Shown here: positions 10,656 to 20,632 of the stretch, one piece after another
How the letters are laid out: each line of letters opens with the position of its first letter
Position numbering within the stretch: the stretch's first letter is position 1
From: Virgibacillus chiguensis
GTDB taxonomy: Bacteria > Bacillota > Bacilli > Bacillales > Amphibacillaceae
Direction: 5' to 3'
Length of the DNA: 64,000 nt
NCBI RefSeq assembly: GCF_900129865.1
Contig: NZ_FQXD01000001.1
Coordinates: forward strand, 372,001 to 436,000
Program-made: the position numbers and the translations under genes
Notes under the pieces: model-generated
Seen by the model: only the letters and a program-made list of their open reading frames with translations
Told to the model about the DNA's origin: nothing
Databases searched by the model: none

Positions 10656-10690
10656 AAACTTCTATTTCTAGCTTGGAGAAATAGAAGTTT
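10656..10690 (-). terminator. Terminator after yebC
   Basis: AAACTTCTATTTCT at 10656-10669 pairs perfectly with AGAAATAGAAGTTT at 10677-10690. It lies just past the yebC stop codon and upstream of ruvA. The U-tract on the minus strand is short, so termination strength is uncertain. Confidence 0.7.
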
Positions 10691-10712
10691 AACTTCAAAG
10701 TGTGTACAGCGA

Positions 10713-11444
10713 TTATTCCGTTACTTCCAAATTATGATAAATATCTTGTACATCTTCGTTGTCTTCTAATGTTTCAATTAAATTCATCATTTGTGTAGCG
10801 GCTTCTTCTGATAAAGTAGTAGTTGTTTGCGGGATAAGTGTTATTTCCGAGTCAGCAATGGCGTAACCAGATTCCATCAAGTGATCCACGACTTCTGGAA
10901 AGTTTGCTGGATCTGTAAATATTTCAAACGTCCCTTCCTCTACTTGTATATCCTCAGCCCCAGCTTCCAAGGCTTCTAAAGTTAATTCGTCTTCATCTAT
11001 TTCACCTTGTTCATCGGTAATAACAATGTAACCTTTACGGTCAAACATAAACGACACGCTACCATTTTCACCTAGGTTACCATTGTTTTTTTTGAATGCA
11101 TGGCGTATGTCTGCTGCCGTTCTATTTTTATTGTCTGTTAGAACATGCACAATGACAGCTACCCCTCCAGGACCATACCCTTCATATGTTAACTCTTCAA
11201 AATTGGCACCGTCTAATGACCCGGTTGCTTTTTTGATTGCACGATCTATATTATCGTTTGGCATATTATCAGCTTTTGCTTTATCAACAGCAAGGCGTAG
11301 ACTCGGGTTTAACGCCATATCACCACCACCTTGCTTAGCAGCTGTATATATATCTTTGGCATGCCGCATGAAGATTTTTCCTTTTTTTGCATCTTGCGCG
11401 TTTTTTCTTCGTTGTATATTTTTCCATTTAGAATGACCAGCCAT
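10713..11444 (-). CDS. yebC: YebC/PmpR-family protein
   Basis: A 243-residue protein beginning [20 protein letters not shown], the invariant family start, with the acidic C-terminal region typical of the family. YebC proteins were long annotated as transcriptional regulators. Some members have more recently been linked to translation of difficult (proline-rich) stretches. The sequence does not say which role applies. This is the B. subtilis yrbC position, between coxA and the ruv genes. Confidence 0.93.
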   Translation of the reverse strand: MAGHSKWKNIQRRKNAQDAKKGKIFMRHAKDIYTAAKQGGGDMALNPSLRLAVDKAKADNMPNDNIDRAIKKATGSLDGANFEELTYEGYGPGGVAVIVHVLTDNKNRTAADIRHAFKKNNGNLGENGSVSFMFDRKGYIVITDEQGEIDEDELTLEALEAGAEDIQVEEGTFEIFTDPANFPEVVDHLMESGYAIADSEITLIPQTTTTLSEEAATQMMNLIETLEDNEDVQDIYHNLEVTE

Positions 11445-11635
11445 GAGGACATTCTCCTCTCTAGAAATTTCCTTTCTTACTATATCAAAAATAAGCCAAT
11501 TCTTAAAGAGATACCCATAATACCACTTACTCCAATTTATAAGCCTTTGAGATAGTATGTACTGTTAACCGTGAGCCTCATGTTAACAGAAGTAAAATAC
11601 GAACGTTATGTACATCTCCTCTTCATTCTAGCAGA

Positions 11636-11651
11636 TCTAATCTAGATTAGA
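11636..11651. promoter_or_regulatory. Perfect 16-bp palindrome upstream of yebC
   Basis: TCTAATCTAGATTAGA reads the same on both strands. It lies in the 324-bp gap between the coxA-like gene and yebC, 185 bp before the yebC start. The symmetry suits a dimeric DNA-binding protein, but no regulator is indicated by sequence. The rest of this gap shows no gene. Confidence 0.4.
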
Positions 11652-11729
11652 ATAATAAGGTTGTGGCTTTTTTTAACCCTCGAACCATTCGTCGGGAATA
11701 AGAGAGGCTGCAACTTCGTCTCCAATCGA

Positions 11730-11762
11730 GTGGAAGCGGAAGTTAAAATTACCTTCCACTTC
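11730..11762 (-). terminator. Possible terminator hairpin after the coxA-like gene
   Basis: GTGGAAG at about 11730-11736 can pair with CTTCCAC at about 11753-11759. The hairpin lies just beyond the stop codon. On the minus strand no U-tract follows, so this may only be an mRNA-end stabilising hairpin. Confidence 0.35.
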
Positions 11763-11768
11763 TTTTTC

Positions 11769-12326
11769 TCATTTTACAAATTGGTTAATAAACTCTGCCA
11801 TTTCCTTACCATTATCCTTTGCTTCTATCCTTGCTTCTATATTTTTCATTTTCTCCCAATGCGCATCGTCTGTATAAATAATGATTTCTTTATTTGCTTG
11901 AGGTAGTAATTGCTTTACTTCTTTTTTAATGTCTTCTCCAACATCATCCGTCACATGCGTATTTAATTTTACTCCTATTAAAATACGGTCTGCTGTAGAA
12001 GCCACTTGGGCTTGACTAATTTGTTTATGATCTCGTAATGCTTCTGCAATTAATTTTGATTCTTCATTGGTAAAAGGATCAGAATAACCACTTTTAAAAT
12101 CGGATCGATTTATGTTGTATTGCTTGCTTTGTGAATAACCACCTTCTTCTCCAATTGTCTCTTCTCGAATATTTAAACGATCTTCCCTCTCCTTATCTGT
12201 TTCATAATGAATAGGCTGCGTACTGTCTTTTTCATAATCTTGATAATCATTTTCGGCTTCTTCATTCGTACAACCTAGTACAATAAAAGCCAAACTGAGT
12301 AGTATAATACTTATTTTAAACCACAT
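11769..12326 (-). CDS. coxA: YhcN/YlaJ-family sporulation lipoprotein (CoxA-like)
   Basis: A 185-residue secreted protein with a short signal peptide and lipobox IVLGC (Cys at about residue 18), then a charged acidic linker and a C-terminal YhcN/YlaJ domain (ILIGVKLNTHV region). Family members are forespore or cortex proteins of spores. ATG 12326 was chosen over an in-frame GTG at 12335 because the GTG lies inside the AAGGAGGTG ribosome site. The neighbourhood (yebC on one side, safA two genes upstream) matches that of B. subtilis coxA, which is the basis of the symbol. That ribosome site is part of a hairpin described separately. Confidence 0.75.
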   Translation of the reverse strand: MWFKISIILLSLAFIVLGCTNEEAENDYQDYEKDSTQPIHYETDKEREDRLNIREETIGEEGGYSQSKQYNINRSDFKSGYSDPFTNEESKLIAEALRDHKQISQAQVASTADRILIGVKLNTHVTDDVGEDIKKEVKQLLPQANKEIIIYTDDAHWEKMKNIEARIEAKDNGKEMAEFINQFVK

Positions 12327-12327
12327 A

Positions 12328-12371
12328 AAAAACACCTCCTTACCAATAGTTTGGTTTATGAAGGTGTTTTT
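12328..12371 (-). terminator. nadE terminator overlapping the next gene's ribosome site
   Basis: AAAAACACCT at 12328-12337 pairs with AGGTGTTTTT at 12362-12371, and an inner stem ACCAA/TTGGT (12342-12346 with 12351-12355) extends it. On the minus strand the stem is followed by a T-run, as in a terminator. It also contains the AAGGAGGTG ribosome site (12333-12341) of the coxA-like gene, which it would mask. Confidence 0.65.
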
Positions 12372-12393
12372 ACACAGTTAATAATAGGTAAGT

Positions 12394-13137
12394 CTATTTT
12401 TTTCGAGAAAAGAAGGGTAAACTTTCACGCTTATGTGCCGTTCTTTTGTGCATTGTTTCAATTTTTTTACGGTCTGCTTGAGGAATATCTTCGCCTTTGA
12501 GATATGCGTCTATCAAGGCATAACGTATGCCCATTTCTTCTTCATCACTCTGTCCTTCCCACAAATCTGCACTAGGCTGTTTGTTTACAACAGCATTAGG
12601 AATTCCTAAGTAAACTGCTAATTCCTTCACTTCTCCTTTTGTAAATTCAACAATAGGAAGAATGTCCACTCCTCCGTCACCATACTTCGTGAAGTAGCCT
12701 GTATACCATTCCGCAGCATTATCTGTGCCGACAACGAGATAATTATGATTAGTTGCTATCGTATATAGTGTACTCATTCGTAATCGTGCACTTAAATTAG
12801 CTTTCGCCAGTTTTTCATTATTGGTATTATACATTTGATTTGCTTGTAGTTCTGATTGAATAGAGTTATACATATTATCCCTCACCTTAGCTAAATCAAT
12901 TGTTACATAATCTATACCTAATTTATCCACTACAGCTTTCGCATCTCTTACAGAAGTATCACTTGAATGGATTGGCATAATTACCCCTATAGAATTATCT
13001 GGACAAGCTTTTTTAATTAATGCTGCCACTACAGCAGAATCAATACCTCCACTAACACCTACAGCTAATCCCTTAACCCCTGTTTTTTCCACTTGTAATT
13101 GTAACCAACTTACAATTTCATCTACTTCTTTTTTCAA
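12394..13137 (-). CDS. nadE: Ammonia-dependent NAD+ synthetase
   Basis: NadE adenylates nicotinic acid adenine dinucleotide and replaces the adenylate with ammonia to give NAD+. The 247-residue chain is the short, glutaminase-free form. It has the PP-loop SGGIDSAVVAAL (from about residue 29), and further NAD-synthetase blocks GTDNAAEWYTGYFTKYGDGG and QPSADLWEGQSDEEE. In the remembered B. subtilis order nadA, nadB and nadC, not nadE, are near safA, so its presence here is a local difference. Confidence 0.93.
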   Translation of the reverse strand: MKKEVDEIVSWLQLQVEKTGVKGLAVGVSGGIDSAVVAALIKKACPDNSIGVIMPIHSSDTSVRDAKAVVDKLGIDYVTIDLAKVRDNMYNSIQSELQANQMYNTNNEKLAKANLSARLRMSTLYTIATNHNYLVVGTDNAAEWYTGYFTKYGDGGVDILPIVEFTKGEVKELAVYLGIPNAVVNKQPSADLWEGQSDEEEMGIRYALIDAYLKGEDIPQADRKKIETMHKRTAHKRESLPFFSRKK

Positions 13138-13428
13138 CTTAAGCCCTCCTTATTTATATTAACAACCATAAAACTGGTTGTCTATTTCCCTTTTCCTCCC
13201 AATTAGACATTTTAATCATATATGTATGTTTTACTTTTCACAAAAATAATTCCTCTATAGCATGTGATTCAATCTCTTACAATTACGTTACACGTAAGGC
13301 TACATAGGAAAACTGTATATGGAAACGTACTCTAATTATAATACCATTAATAATAATTTTTTACACTATAGGAATTCACAGAGTTTTGCTCGGCACTTTC
13401 CAGCACAACTTTCCTATAGAGTATAAAA
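13138..13428. other. Intergenic region upstream of nadE
   Basis: No gene is supported. The stretch is AT-rich and must hold the nadE promoter, but no convincing sigma-A -35/-10 pair was picked out. Its right end carries a sequence shared with the clpX terminator region (described under findings). Confidence 0.5.
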
Positions 13429-13457
13429 AAAGAGACGATGGAAATGTCGTCCCTTTT
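13429..13457 (-). terminator. Terminator of safA
   Basis: On the minus strand GGGACGA and TCGTCTC form the stem, followed by TTTTTTTATAC. It begins 6 bp after the safA stop codon. Confidence 0.8.
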
Positions 13458-13462
13458 AACGA

Positions 13463-14458
13463 TTATTTATCTTCCTTCTTTTCCCTTTGTTCTTTTTGTG
13501 ATAATTCATAATACCCAGGAGGCATCGGAAATGGCATTTGATTCATGTTATTTTGAAACGGGGGATACAACGGCACATGTACATCTGATGTATGTTGATC
13601 AGGATTTTCTTCTCCCGCTTGGCCGCGATACATACCCTGAGACTCATATTGCATTTGATTGTTCCAAGCCGATTGAGCTCCTCCCCCCATATTTGCCTGC
13701 ATCTGTGGCATCATTTCATTTCCCATAGTTGGCATATATCCTTGGCTTCCCATTCCCATCATGCTAGCGTGTTGTCCGTGCTCATAAGGCATTGGCATTG
13801 ATGGCATCGCCATACCATGACAAGCCCAAGGGTTCGGTCCTACCGTCTGAAAAGGTATTTGTGGATAGCATGGATCCATAACGTAACAGCATAGTGGAGC
13901 CATTGGAACTTGTGGTTGCATCATTGGCATTGGCTGAGGCATTGGTTGCTGTTGTGCTTTCACCTGTTTTGGCTCTTCTTTTGGCTTTTCCTTTTTAACA
14001 GGCTTTACTTCTTGTTTCGGTTGTGCTGTCATATGTGGAAAGTTAATGGTTGTATAATTTTGAAACTCTTGTTCCATTACTGGCATTTGCATCATTGGTT
14101 GGGTATACATTTGTTGCATTGGTGGCATTGGTGGCATAGACGGCATTGGCGGCATTTCCGGCATTTCCGGCTTCACCATTTTCGGTTTTTCCTTATCATC
14201 TTCCTTAATTACAGGGGTTGGCTTTTTCTGTATTTCTTTATATGGTTGCTCTGTCGGAGGTTGCTGCATTTCCTTTATTTGCTTTTGTTTTACTGATTTG
14301 GAGTTTCCAGGAATTTTTATTTTCATCCCAGGCATAATCATGTCTGGACTGGAAATTTGACTATTCAATTGCTTTAATTCTTCAAAATCCACACCATATT
14401 GTTGAGCTATCTCCCACATCGTATCACCTTTTTGTACAATGTGTATTTTCAAATTCAT
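13463..14458 (-). CDS. safA: SafA, SpoVID-dependent spore coat assembly factor
   Basis: A 331-residue protein with an N-terminal LysM domain (residues about 4-50, IHIVQKGDTMWEIAQQYGVD and MPGMKIKIP). A lysine/proline linker follows, then a long tail unusually rich in Met, Pro and Gln, and a Cys/Pro segment (APLCCYVMDPCYP). In B. subtilis SafA organises the inner coat and is recruited by SpoVID, also encoded in this window at 36436. ATG 14458 has GAGAGGAG upstream; the frame is open to 14476. The low-complexity tail diverges fast in this family, so the name rests on the LysM start, composition and position. Confidence 0.88.
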   Translation of the reverse strand: MNLKIHIVQKGDTMWEIAQQYGVDFEELKQLNSQISSPDMIMPGMKIKIPGNSKSVKQKQIKEMQQPPTEQPYKEIQKKPTPVIKEDDKEKPKMVKPEMPEMPPMPSMPPMPPMQQMYTQPMMQMPVMEQEFQNYTTINFPHMTAQPKQEVKPVKKEKPKEEPKQVKAQQQPMPQPMPMMQPQVPMAPLCCYVMDPCYPQIPFQTVGPNPWACHGMAMPSMPMPYEHGQHASMMGMGSQGYMPTMGNEMMPQMQANMGGGAQSAWNNQMQYESQGMYRGQAGEENPDQHTSDVHVPLYPPFQNNMNQMPFPMPPGYYELSQKEQREKKEDK

Positions 14459-14599
14459 CAAACTCCTCTCTGTCATATCTGGGCTAATTACTCTATATCA
14501 ACATATGCAAAGAAAGATTAAATGTTGATAAATTTAAATATAGAATTATCTCTACATAATGGTGTGGATTGGTTGTTGAAAAGAAAGGTTTTCTTATGT

Positions 14600-15460
14600 T
14601 TATAAATGATCCAATTGATATACTGGGTATGTCCCTAAAACGGTCACTTGACAGCCTAATGCTTCTAATTCTGCTTTTACACCTGGGAAGAGAACTTCAT
14701 CATAAGGTTGATTAACATCAATAATAAAAAAATAATTACCTAGTCCTGTTTTCATGGGACGAGATTCAATTTTAGACAAATTCATTTTTCTCCATGCAAA
14801 AGCAGATAATACTTGATGTAATGCTCCTGCAAAATCGCTTGGAAGTGTAATTAATAGCGTTGTTTTCTCTGATTGAACGGGATGTGCTATTTTTACCAAT
14901 TCCCGTTGTTTACTTAACACAATAAACCTCGTATGATTATTCGGAAAATCATGAATGTTTTTCTGAATTGTATAGAGTCGATATATATTAGCAGCTAATT
15001 GATTACCAATTGCAGCTAATGGTTCTCCTTTTCTTTCACTTATTAGTTCAGCTGCTTTACCTGTGGATGAAGTAAAATGAAGCGTTGCATTTGGTAAGTG
15101 TTGATGAATATACTGATGACATTGTGCAATAGCATGACTATGAGAGTGCACTTCCTTTATATCAGCCATTTTTCCGGTGAAACTAGCGTGCACCAAAAGA
15201 TGTTGCTGTATAGGAACAACAATTTCTGCCATAATCGGCAAACGTACTTGATGCACTAAATAGTCAACGGTCAATTGAACTGTGCCTTCTATTGCATTTT
15301 CTAATGGTACAACACCTATATTAATCTCCCCATTATTTACTGCATCAATACATGCTGGTATTGTAGAATAACTATGTTTTACCTCGCCATTAAATGTCTT
15401 GTCCACTGCTAGTTTTGTAAACGTACCTTTAGGTCCCAAATAGCCAATAGTTGCTGTCAC
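14600..15460 (-). CDS. pheA: Prephenate dehydratase
   Basis: PheA converts prephenate to phenylpyruvate in phenylalanine synthesis. The 286-residue chain starts TATIGYLGPKGTFTKLAVDK and has the catalytic-domain blocks VPLENAIEGTV and NHTRFIVL. A C-terminal ACT domain carries the phenylalanine-binding motif SKIESRPMK, so feedback inhibition by phenylalanine is expected. In B. subtilis pheB (an ACT protein) lies between pheA and obg. It is absent here. Confidence 0.95.
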   Translation of the reverse strand: MTATIGYLGPKGTFTKLAVDKTFNGEVKHSYSTIPACIDAVNNGEINIGVVPLENAIEGTVQLTVDYLVHQVRLPIMAEIVVPIQQHLLVHASFTGKMADIKEVHSHSHAIAQCHQYIHQHLPNATLHFTSSTGKAAELISERKGEPLAAIGNQLAANIYRLYTIQKNIHDFPNNHTRFIVLSKQRELVKIAHPVQSEKTTLLITLPSDFAGALHQVLSAFAWRKMNLSKIESRPMKTGLGNYFFIIDVNQPYDEVLFPGVKAELEALGCQVTVLGTYPVYQLDHL

Positions 15461-15618
15461 TACGTTATCCCCCTATATTTTCTAATATAAAAATGATTTC
15501 TGTTGAAAATAAAGCGAAACTACATTCAATAGAAGCTTTTGCCCCGCCTCTACGAATGTAGCTAGAATGACCATCTTTAACCTTTATGCTTTTTTCGTTT
15601 CATAGACGGCACATGTTC

Positions 15619-17449
<1,831 letters not shown>

Positions 17450-17602
17450 ATAACATCCTCCCACATGTCCAAAAGTATAGCAGAAAATGCAAAAAAGGTC
17501 ATTCATTCTCCTAAGTCATTTTTCAATCCTTGTGGGTTCTTTCATTTTCCACGTTTTGTTTTGGTTCCTTTTTTCTATAGAAAAAAATAATGTTAAACGT
17601 TA

Positions 17603-17634
17603 AAAACTCCAGCCAATTTATTGGCTGGAGTTTT
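17603..17634 (-). terminator. Terminator of the rplU-prp-rpmA operon
   Basis: AAAACTCCAGCCAA at 17603-17616 pairs perfectly with TTGGCTGGAGTTTT at 17621-17634. It lies 3 bp past the rpmA stop, with T-rich flanks in the direction of transcription. Confidence 0.9.
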
Positions 17635-17637
17635 GTA

Positions 17638-17928
17638 TTATGCTTCTTTAGCTACAGGGTATACACTTACTTTTTTACGATTACGCCCATAACGTTCAAA
17701 CTTTACAACACCATCGATTTTTGAAAAAAGTGTATCATCTCCACCGCGACCAACGTTCTCACCAGGATAAACCTTCGTTCCACGTTGACGGTAAAGAATA
17801 GATCCACCTGTTACAAATTGGCCATCAGCACTCTTAGAACCAAGTCGCTTGGATTCGGAATCACGACCGTTTTTTGTACTACCAGCACCTTTTTTCTGTG
17901 CGAAATACTGCAAATCTAGACGTAGCAT
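17638..17928 (-). CDS. rpmA: 50S ribosomal protein L27
   Basis: A 96-residue L27. It begins [20 protein letters not shown], so it carries the Firmicutes N-terminal extension that the Prp protease removes after the Phe, exposing AQKKG at the mature end. That mature end reaches the peptidyl transferase centre. ATG 17928 has AAGGAGGTG upstream; a longer frame to 17973 runs into prp. The gene for the processing protease is immediately upstream. Confidence 0.97.
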   Translation of the reverse strand: MLRLDLQYFAQKKGAGSTKNGRDSESKRLGSKSADGQFVTGGSILYRQRGTKVYPGENVGRGGDDTLFSKIDGVVKFERYGRNRKKVSVYPVAKEA

Positions 17929-17941
17929 AAGATACACCTCC

Positions 17942-18271
17942 TTATTTATCTTGAATAGTAATAAATTGTCCATAATCCTGTTCTATGGACGAAAGTGATA
18001 CAAGCATACCTTCAAATAATAATTGAACTCGACGCATTTCTTCAGAAGAAATGGAGTCTGGTATTGTTACATGAAGATAACCGCCATTATCACTTTGGTT
18101 TATATCAAGATCCACTTCACATAAAGCCAGAACTGCGTTTATAGAACCAACAGATACTGCAGAAACTCCTGCACACACTAAATCATATCCATAAGGACCG
18201 CTTTCAGCATGTCCGGAAAGTTCAAATGCTCTTATTTGTTCATCTTCACGAAAAACTATTACTTGTATCAT
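17942..18271 (-). CDS. prp: Ribosomal-processing cysteine protease Prp
   Basis: Prp (YsxB) cleaves the N-terminal extension of L27. The 109-residue protein has the catalytic region [20 protein letters not shown]: His near residue 21 and Cys near residue 33 form the dyad. It is encoded between rplU and rpmA in the same operon, directly before its substrate L27, which keeps the extension. The pairing is established in Staphylococcus aureus and conserved in Firmicutes. Confidence 0.93.
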   Translation of the reverse strand: MIQVIVFREDEQIRAFELSGHAESGPYGYDLVCAGVSAVSVGSINAVLALCEVDLDINQSDNGGYLHVTIPDSISSEEMRRVQLLFEGMLVSLSSIEQDYGQFITIQDK

Positions 18272-18280
18272 AAGTAACCT

Positions 18281-18589
18281 CTAAGCGTTGATTTTATCAA
18301 TCACTAATTTAGTGTAAGGTTGACGATGACCTTGCTTACGATGATAATTCTTTTTTGGCTTATATTTAAACACAGTAATTTTCTTTTGACGACCATGTTT
18401 AGCAACTTTAGCAGTTACTGATGCACCATTTACATATGGAGCACCAACTTTTACATCATCTCCACCAACAAAAAGAACTTTGTCAAATGTAACCGTCTCG
18501 TCTTGATCAGCAGCAACTTTTTCAATGAAGATTTCTTGGCCTTCTTCTACTTTCATTTGCTTGCCGCCAGTTTCAATAATAGCGTACAT
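18281..18589 (-). CDS. rplU: 50S ribosomal protein L21
   Basis: A 102-residue L21 with the standard start [18 protein letters not shown] and a basic C-terminus containing [17 protein letters not shown] 18589 follows GGGAGGTG; the open extension to 18607 includes the ribosome site and is not used. It leads the rplU-prp-rpmA operon behind an L21 leader RNA. Confidence 0.97.
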   Translation of the reverse strand: MYAIIETGGKQMKVEEGQEIFIEKVAADQDETVTFDKVLFVGGDDVKVGAPYVNGASVTAKVAKHGRQKKITVFKYKPKKNYHRKQGHRQPYTKLVIDKINA

Positions 18590-18692
18590 ATACTTTGCAC
18601 CTCCCATAAACTAAGACTCGCCATACAGGTACTACACATTGAGTTTACAACCTGTTCTGAGCGGTTGTAGCACTGGTGCTACGATGAATAAC
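18590..18692 (-). ncRNA. L21 leader RNA (ribosomal protein autoregulatory leader)
   Basis: The roughly 100-nt untranslated leader of rplU contains hairpins of the known Bacillus L21 leader type: CGTAGCACCAGTGCTACAAC with a GTAGCAC/GTGCTAC stem, then ACAACC and GGTTGT flanking CGCTCAGAACA. By family knowledge the L21 product likely binds here to control its own operon. Identification is from memory of the element plus its position. A covariance search against Rfam L21_leader would confirm it. Confidence 0.75.
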
Positions 18693-18698
18693 GTATTA

Positions 18699-18728
18699 AT
18701 GTTACCATTACAACACCTTCATTGTCAA
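18699..18728 (-). promoter_or_regulatory. Sigma-A promoter of rplU-prp-rpmA
   Basis: On the minus strand TTGACA (18728-18723), an 18-bp spacer and TAACAT (18704-18699) form a promoter placing the start near 18692, at the head of the L21 leader. Confidence 0.65.
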
Positions 18729-18878
18729 TGAGTTTATGATGACTTCTTGAAAAAACAACGCTTTCCATCATTTATTACGTTGCCTCTTATAAGCAATTGT
18801 TTAGAAAATCTTGTACTATAAAACCGCTTTACATTATATAATTCAAGGTAATTATTGAACAGCTATAAAATGACAATA

Positions 18879-19757
18879 CTACTTCGTGTTATTAGTCAAA
18901 TCACCTAAGTCACCAACAGTATCTTTGTACCGTTTAGCCTCAAAATACCAATATAAGCAATCATATTCATTCATAAGCTTTATGGAGCCATTTGGATATA
19001 TAATGTGAATATTGTGACTCCATCCACGGTAAAAATGAGAAAAAACTTCTAGTAACGATTTTTCTGCTTTCACTCTAATAGATCTTGTCCGACCAATTGG
19101 ATTATGTCTTGTTTCAAAACGCTTAAGTAGGAACCTTGTAAATACATAATATCGTTTTTTCCATTCATTTTTATTTTCAAACAGTAAGAAAAGACACAAC
19201 AAAAAAGTACTTAATGTGAATGGTTGGACAACTAAAGAAGTGCCAAGCAAAAAGAGACATGCAATCAATGAGAAATAAATCGATCGATAGTATGCCATTT
19301 TGTATGGCCATTTTGTTGACATAAGAAGCTGAAGTAATTTCCCTCCATCTAAAGGTAATACAGGTAATAAATTAAAAATAAATATAGTCGTATTATAGTA
19401 CATAAAAGTATCAAATATGGATGAGGATATGACCCCTGTATCAACTGCCACCAGCGCAATAACGTATAATACAATATGCTGAAATGGTCCGGCGCAAATG
19501 ACCAGAACCTCTTCTCTCACAGGTCTGGTCCCATGTTCTTCTGTATCCATGACACCGCCAAATACCCAGAGCATAATTTTCTTTATACGCCACTTAAATT
19601 GTAATGCCATTATGTAGTGACCTAATTCATGAAAAAACACAATAAACAATAAAATAGCCAATTGCATAAATGTACCCGTAAAAAAAGAGATCAGGAGAAA
19701 AAGCAGTAAAATGGGATGGAAGTGAACTTTTGGCAATAAATTATTCCACATCGTCAA
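18879..19757 (-). CDS. spoIVFB: SpoIVFB, intramembrane metalloprotease that activates sigma-K
   Basis: SpoIVFB is the site-2-type protease that cuts pro-sigma-K in the mother cell. The 292-residue protein has several membrane helices, the zinc motif HELGH (about residues 43-47), the second metal-ligand block NLLPVLPLDGGK, and a C-terminal CBS-like region. The start could be TTG 19757 (6 bases after AGGTGA) or ATG 19751. The TTG is preferred on spacing. The start overlaps the end of spoIVFA, so the two are translationally linked, as expected for partners in one membrane complex. bofC, which acts in the same checkpoint, is not found in its usual place. Confidence 0.93.
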   Translation of the reverse strand: MTMWNNLLPKVHFHPILLLFLLISFFTGTFMQLAILLFIVFFHELGHYIMALQFKWRIKKIMLWVFGGVMDTEEHGTRPVREEVLVICAGPFQHIVLYVIALVAVDTGVISSSIFDTFMYYNTTIFIFNLLPVLPLDGGKLLQLLMSTKWPYKMAYYRSIYFSLIACLFLLGTSLVVQPFTLSTFLLCLFLLFENKNEWKKRYYVFTRFLLKRFETRHNPIGRTRSIRVKAEKSLLEVFSHFYRGWSHNIHIIYPNGSIKLMNEYDCLYWYFEAKRYKDTVGDLGDLTNNTK

Positions 19758-20511
19758 CTTTTATCACCTGAACGGGGTCTATATACTGATTATCCTTCTC
19801 AATAGAAAAATAAACAGCTTGGTTATTTTCAGCTGGAACAAACTGGCCAATAGGTTGATTTTTAGCAACATGTTCGTATAAGTGAACATCAATATTGCTT
19901 AATTCACCGTACGTGGTAATACGATCATCTGGATGTTGGATGACAATTGTTTTATTTGTTTGCCGATCGTTTCCAGCAAAAATAACAATGCCCTGTTCCA
20001 ACGCCATTATATCTGATTTTTCATTAGGGGAAATTTTTACTCCTGTACCGTTCGTTTGAAAAGATTCAGAAACATTACCGGCGACTGGAATTACTGGAGC
20101 ATTATCGTTTTCAACCTGATCTTTTGAAGCTCCGTCCGGCATGAAAGCAAGTGGACTACCAAATGTTTCTTGATACCATAGATTTACTTTAGCAAATGGG
20201 AATTCCTCTATAAGGGCAGTGCTTATAATGGATTTAGCTGTTTGTAGTCGAGTTGATTCCATTTGCCAAATAATTGCAACCGTCAAAAATAAGATAGCGG
20301 AAAGAATTGCTTTCCATAAAAGACCTGTTACTATTTTTCTTTGTCGCCCATTACTTGATGTTGCAGTATAGACCGGTTCAAATCCATGCTTTTCCTCCTC
20401 TTGCACAAATGGTGTAACGACAGATTTTGATGCACTATTCTGTGAAGTAATGTTACGTGTTTTTTTTCTTTGCTCAATAGATTGACGTACTTGCTTAACC
20501 CCTCTACTCAT
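19741..20511 (-). CDS. spoIVFA: SpoIVFA, regulator of SpoIVFB (M23-like domain)
   Basis: A 256-residue protein with a basic N-terminus, one membrane helix at about residues 70-85 (AILSAILFLTVAIIWQM) and a C-terminal lysostaphin/M23-like domain outside the membrane (GTGVKISPNEKSDIMALEQG, TIVIQHPDDRITTYGELSNI). SpoIVFA holds and inhibits SpoIVFB until signalling proteases cut it. The usual HxH of active M23 peptidases is not apparent, consistent with a regulatory rather than enzymatic role. It overlaps spoIVFB by 17 bp. Confidence 0.92.
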   Translation of the reverse strand: MSRGVKQVRQSIEQRKKTRNITSQNSASKSVVTPFVQEEEKHGFEPVYTATSSNGRQRKIVTGLLWKAILSAILFLTVAIIWQMESTRLQTAKSIISTALIEEFPFAKVNLWYQETFGSPLAFMPDGASKDQVENDNAPVIPVAGNVSESFQTNGTGVKISPNEKSDIMALEQGIVIFAGNDRQTNKTIVIQHPDDRITTYGELSNIDVHLYEHVAKNQPIGQFVPAENNQAVYFSIEKDNQYIDPVQVIKVDDVE

Positions 20512-20632
20512 AGTTTCTCATTCCTTCTAATCACATTTGTACAAGTATATGAGGTGAGTTGCAAATATATGTTAGTAAGAGGAAGAGCAAAACATACATT
20601 CAAAATTACACAATTGAATACTGCTACCATAT

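Noticed and set aside
13910-14296. A His/Trp/Leu-rich 128-codon plus-strand frame
   Set aside because: Its odd composition is the mirror of the Met/Pro/Gln-rich safA tail on the other strand.
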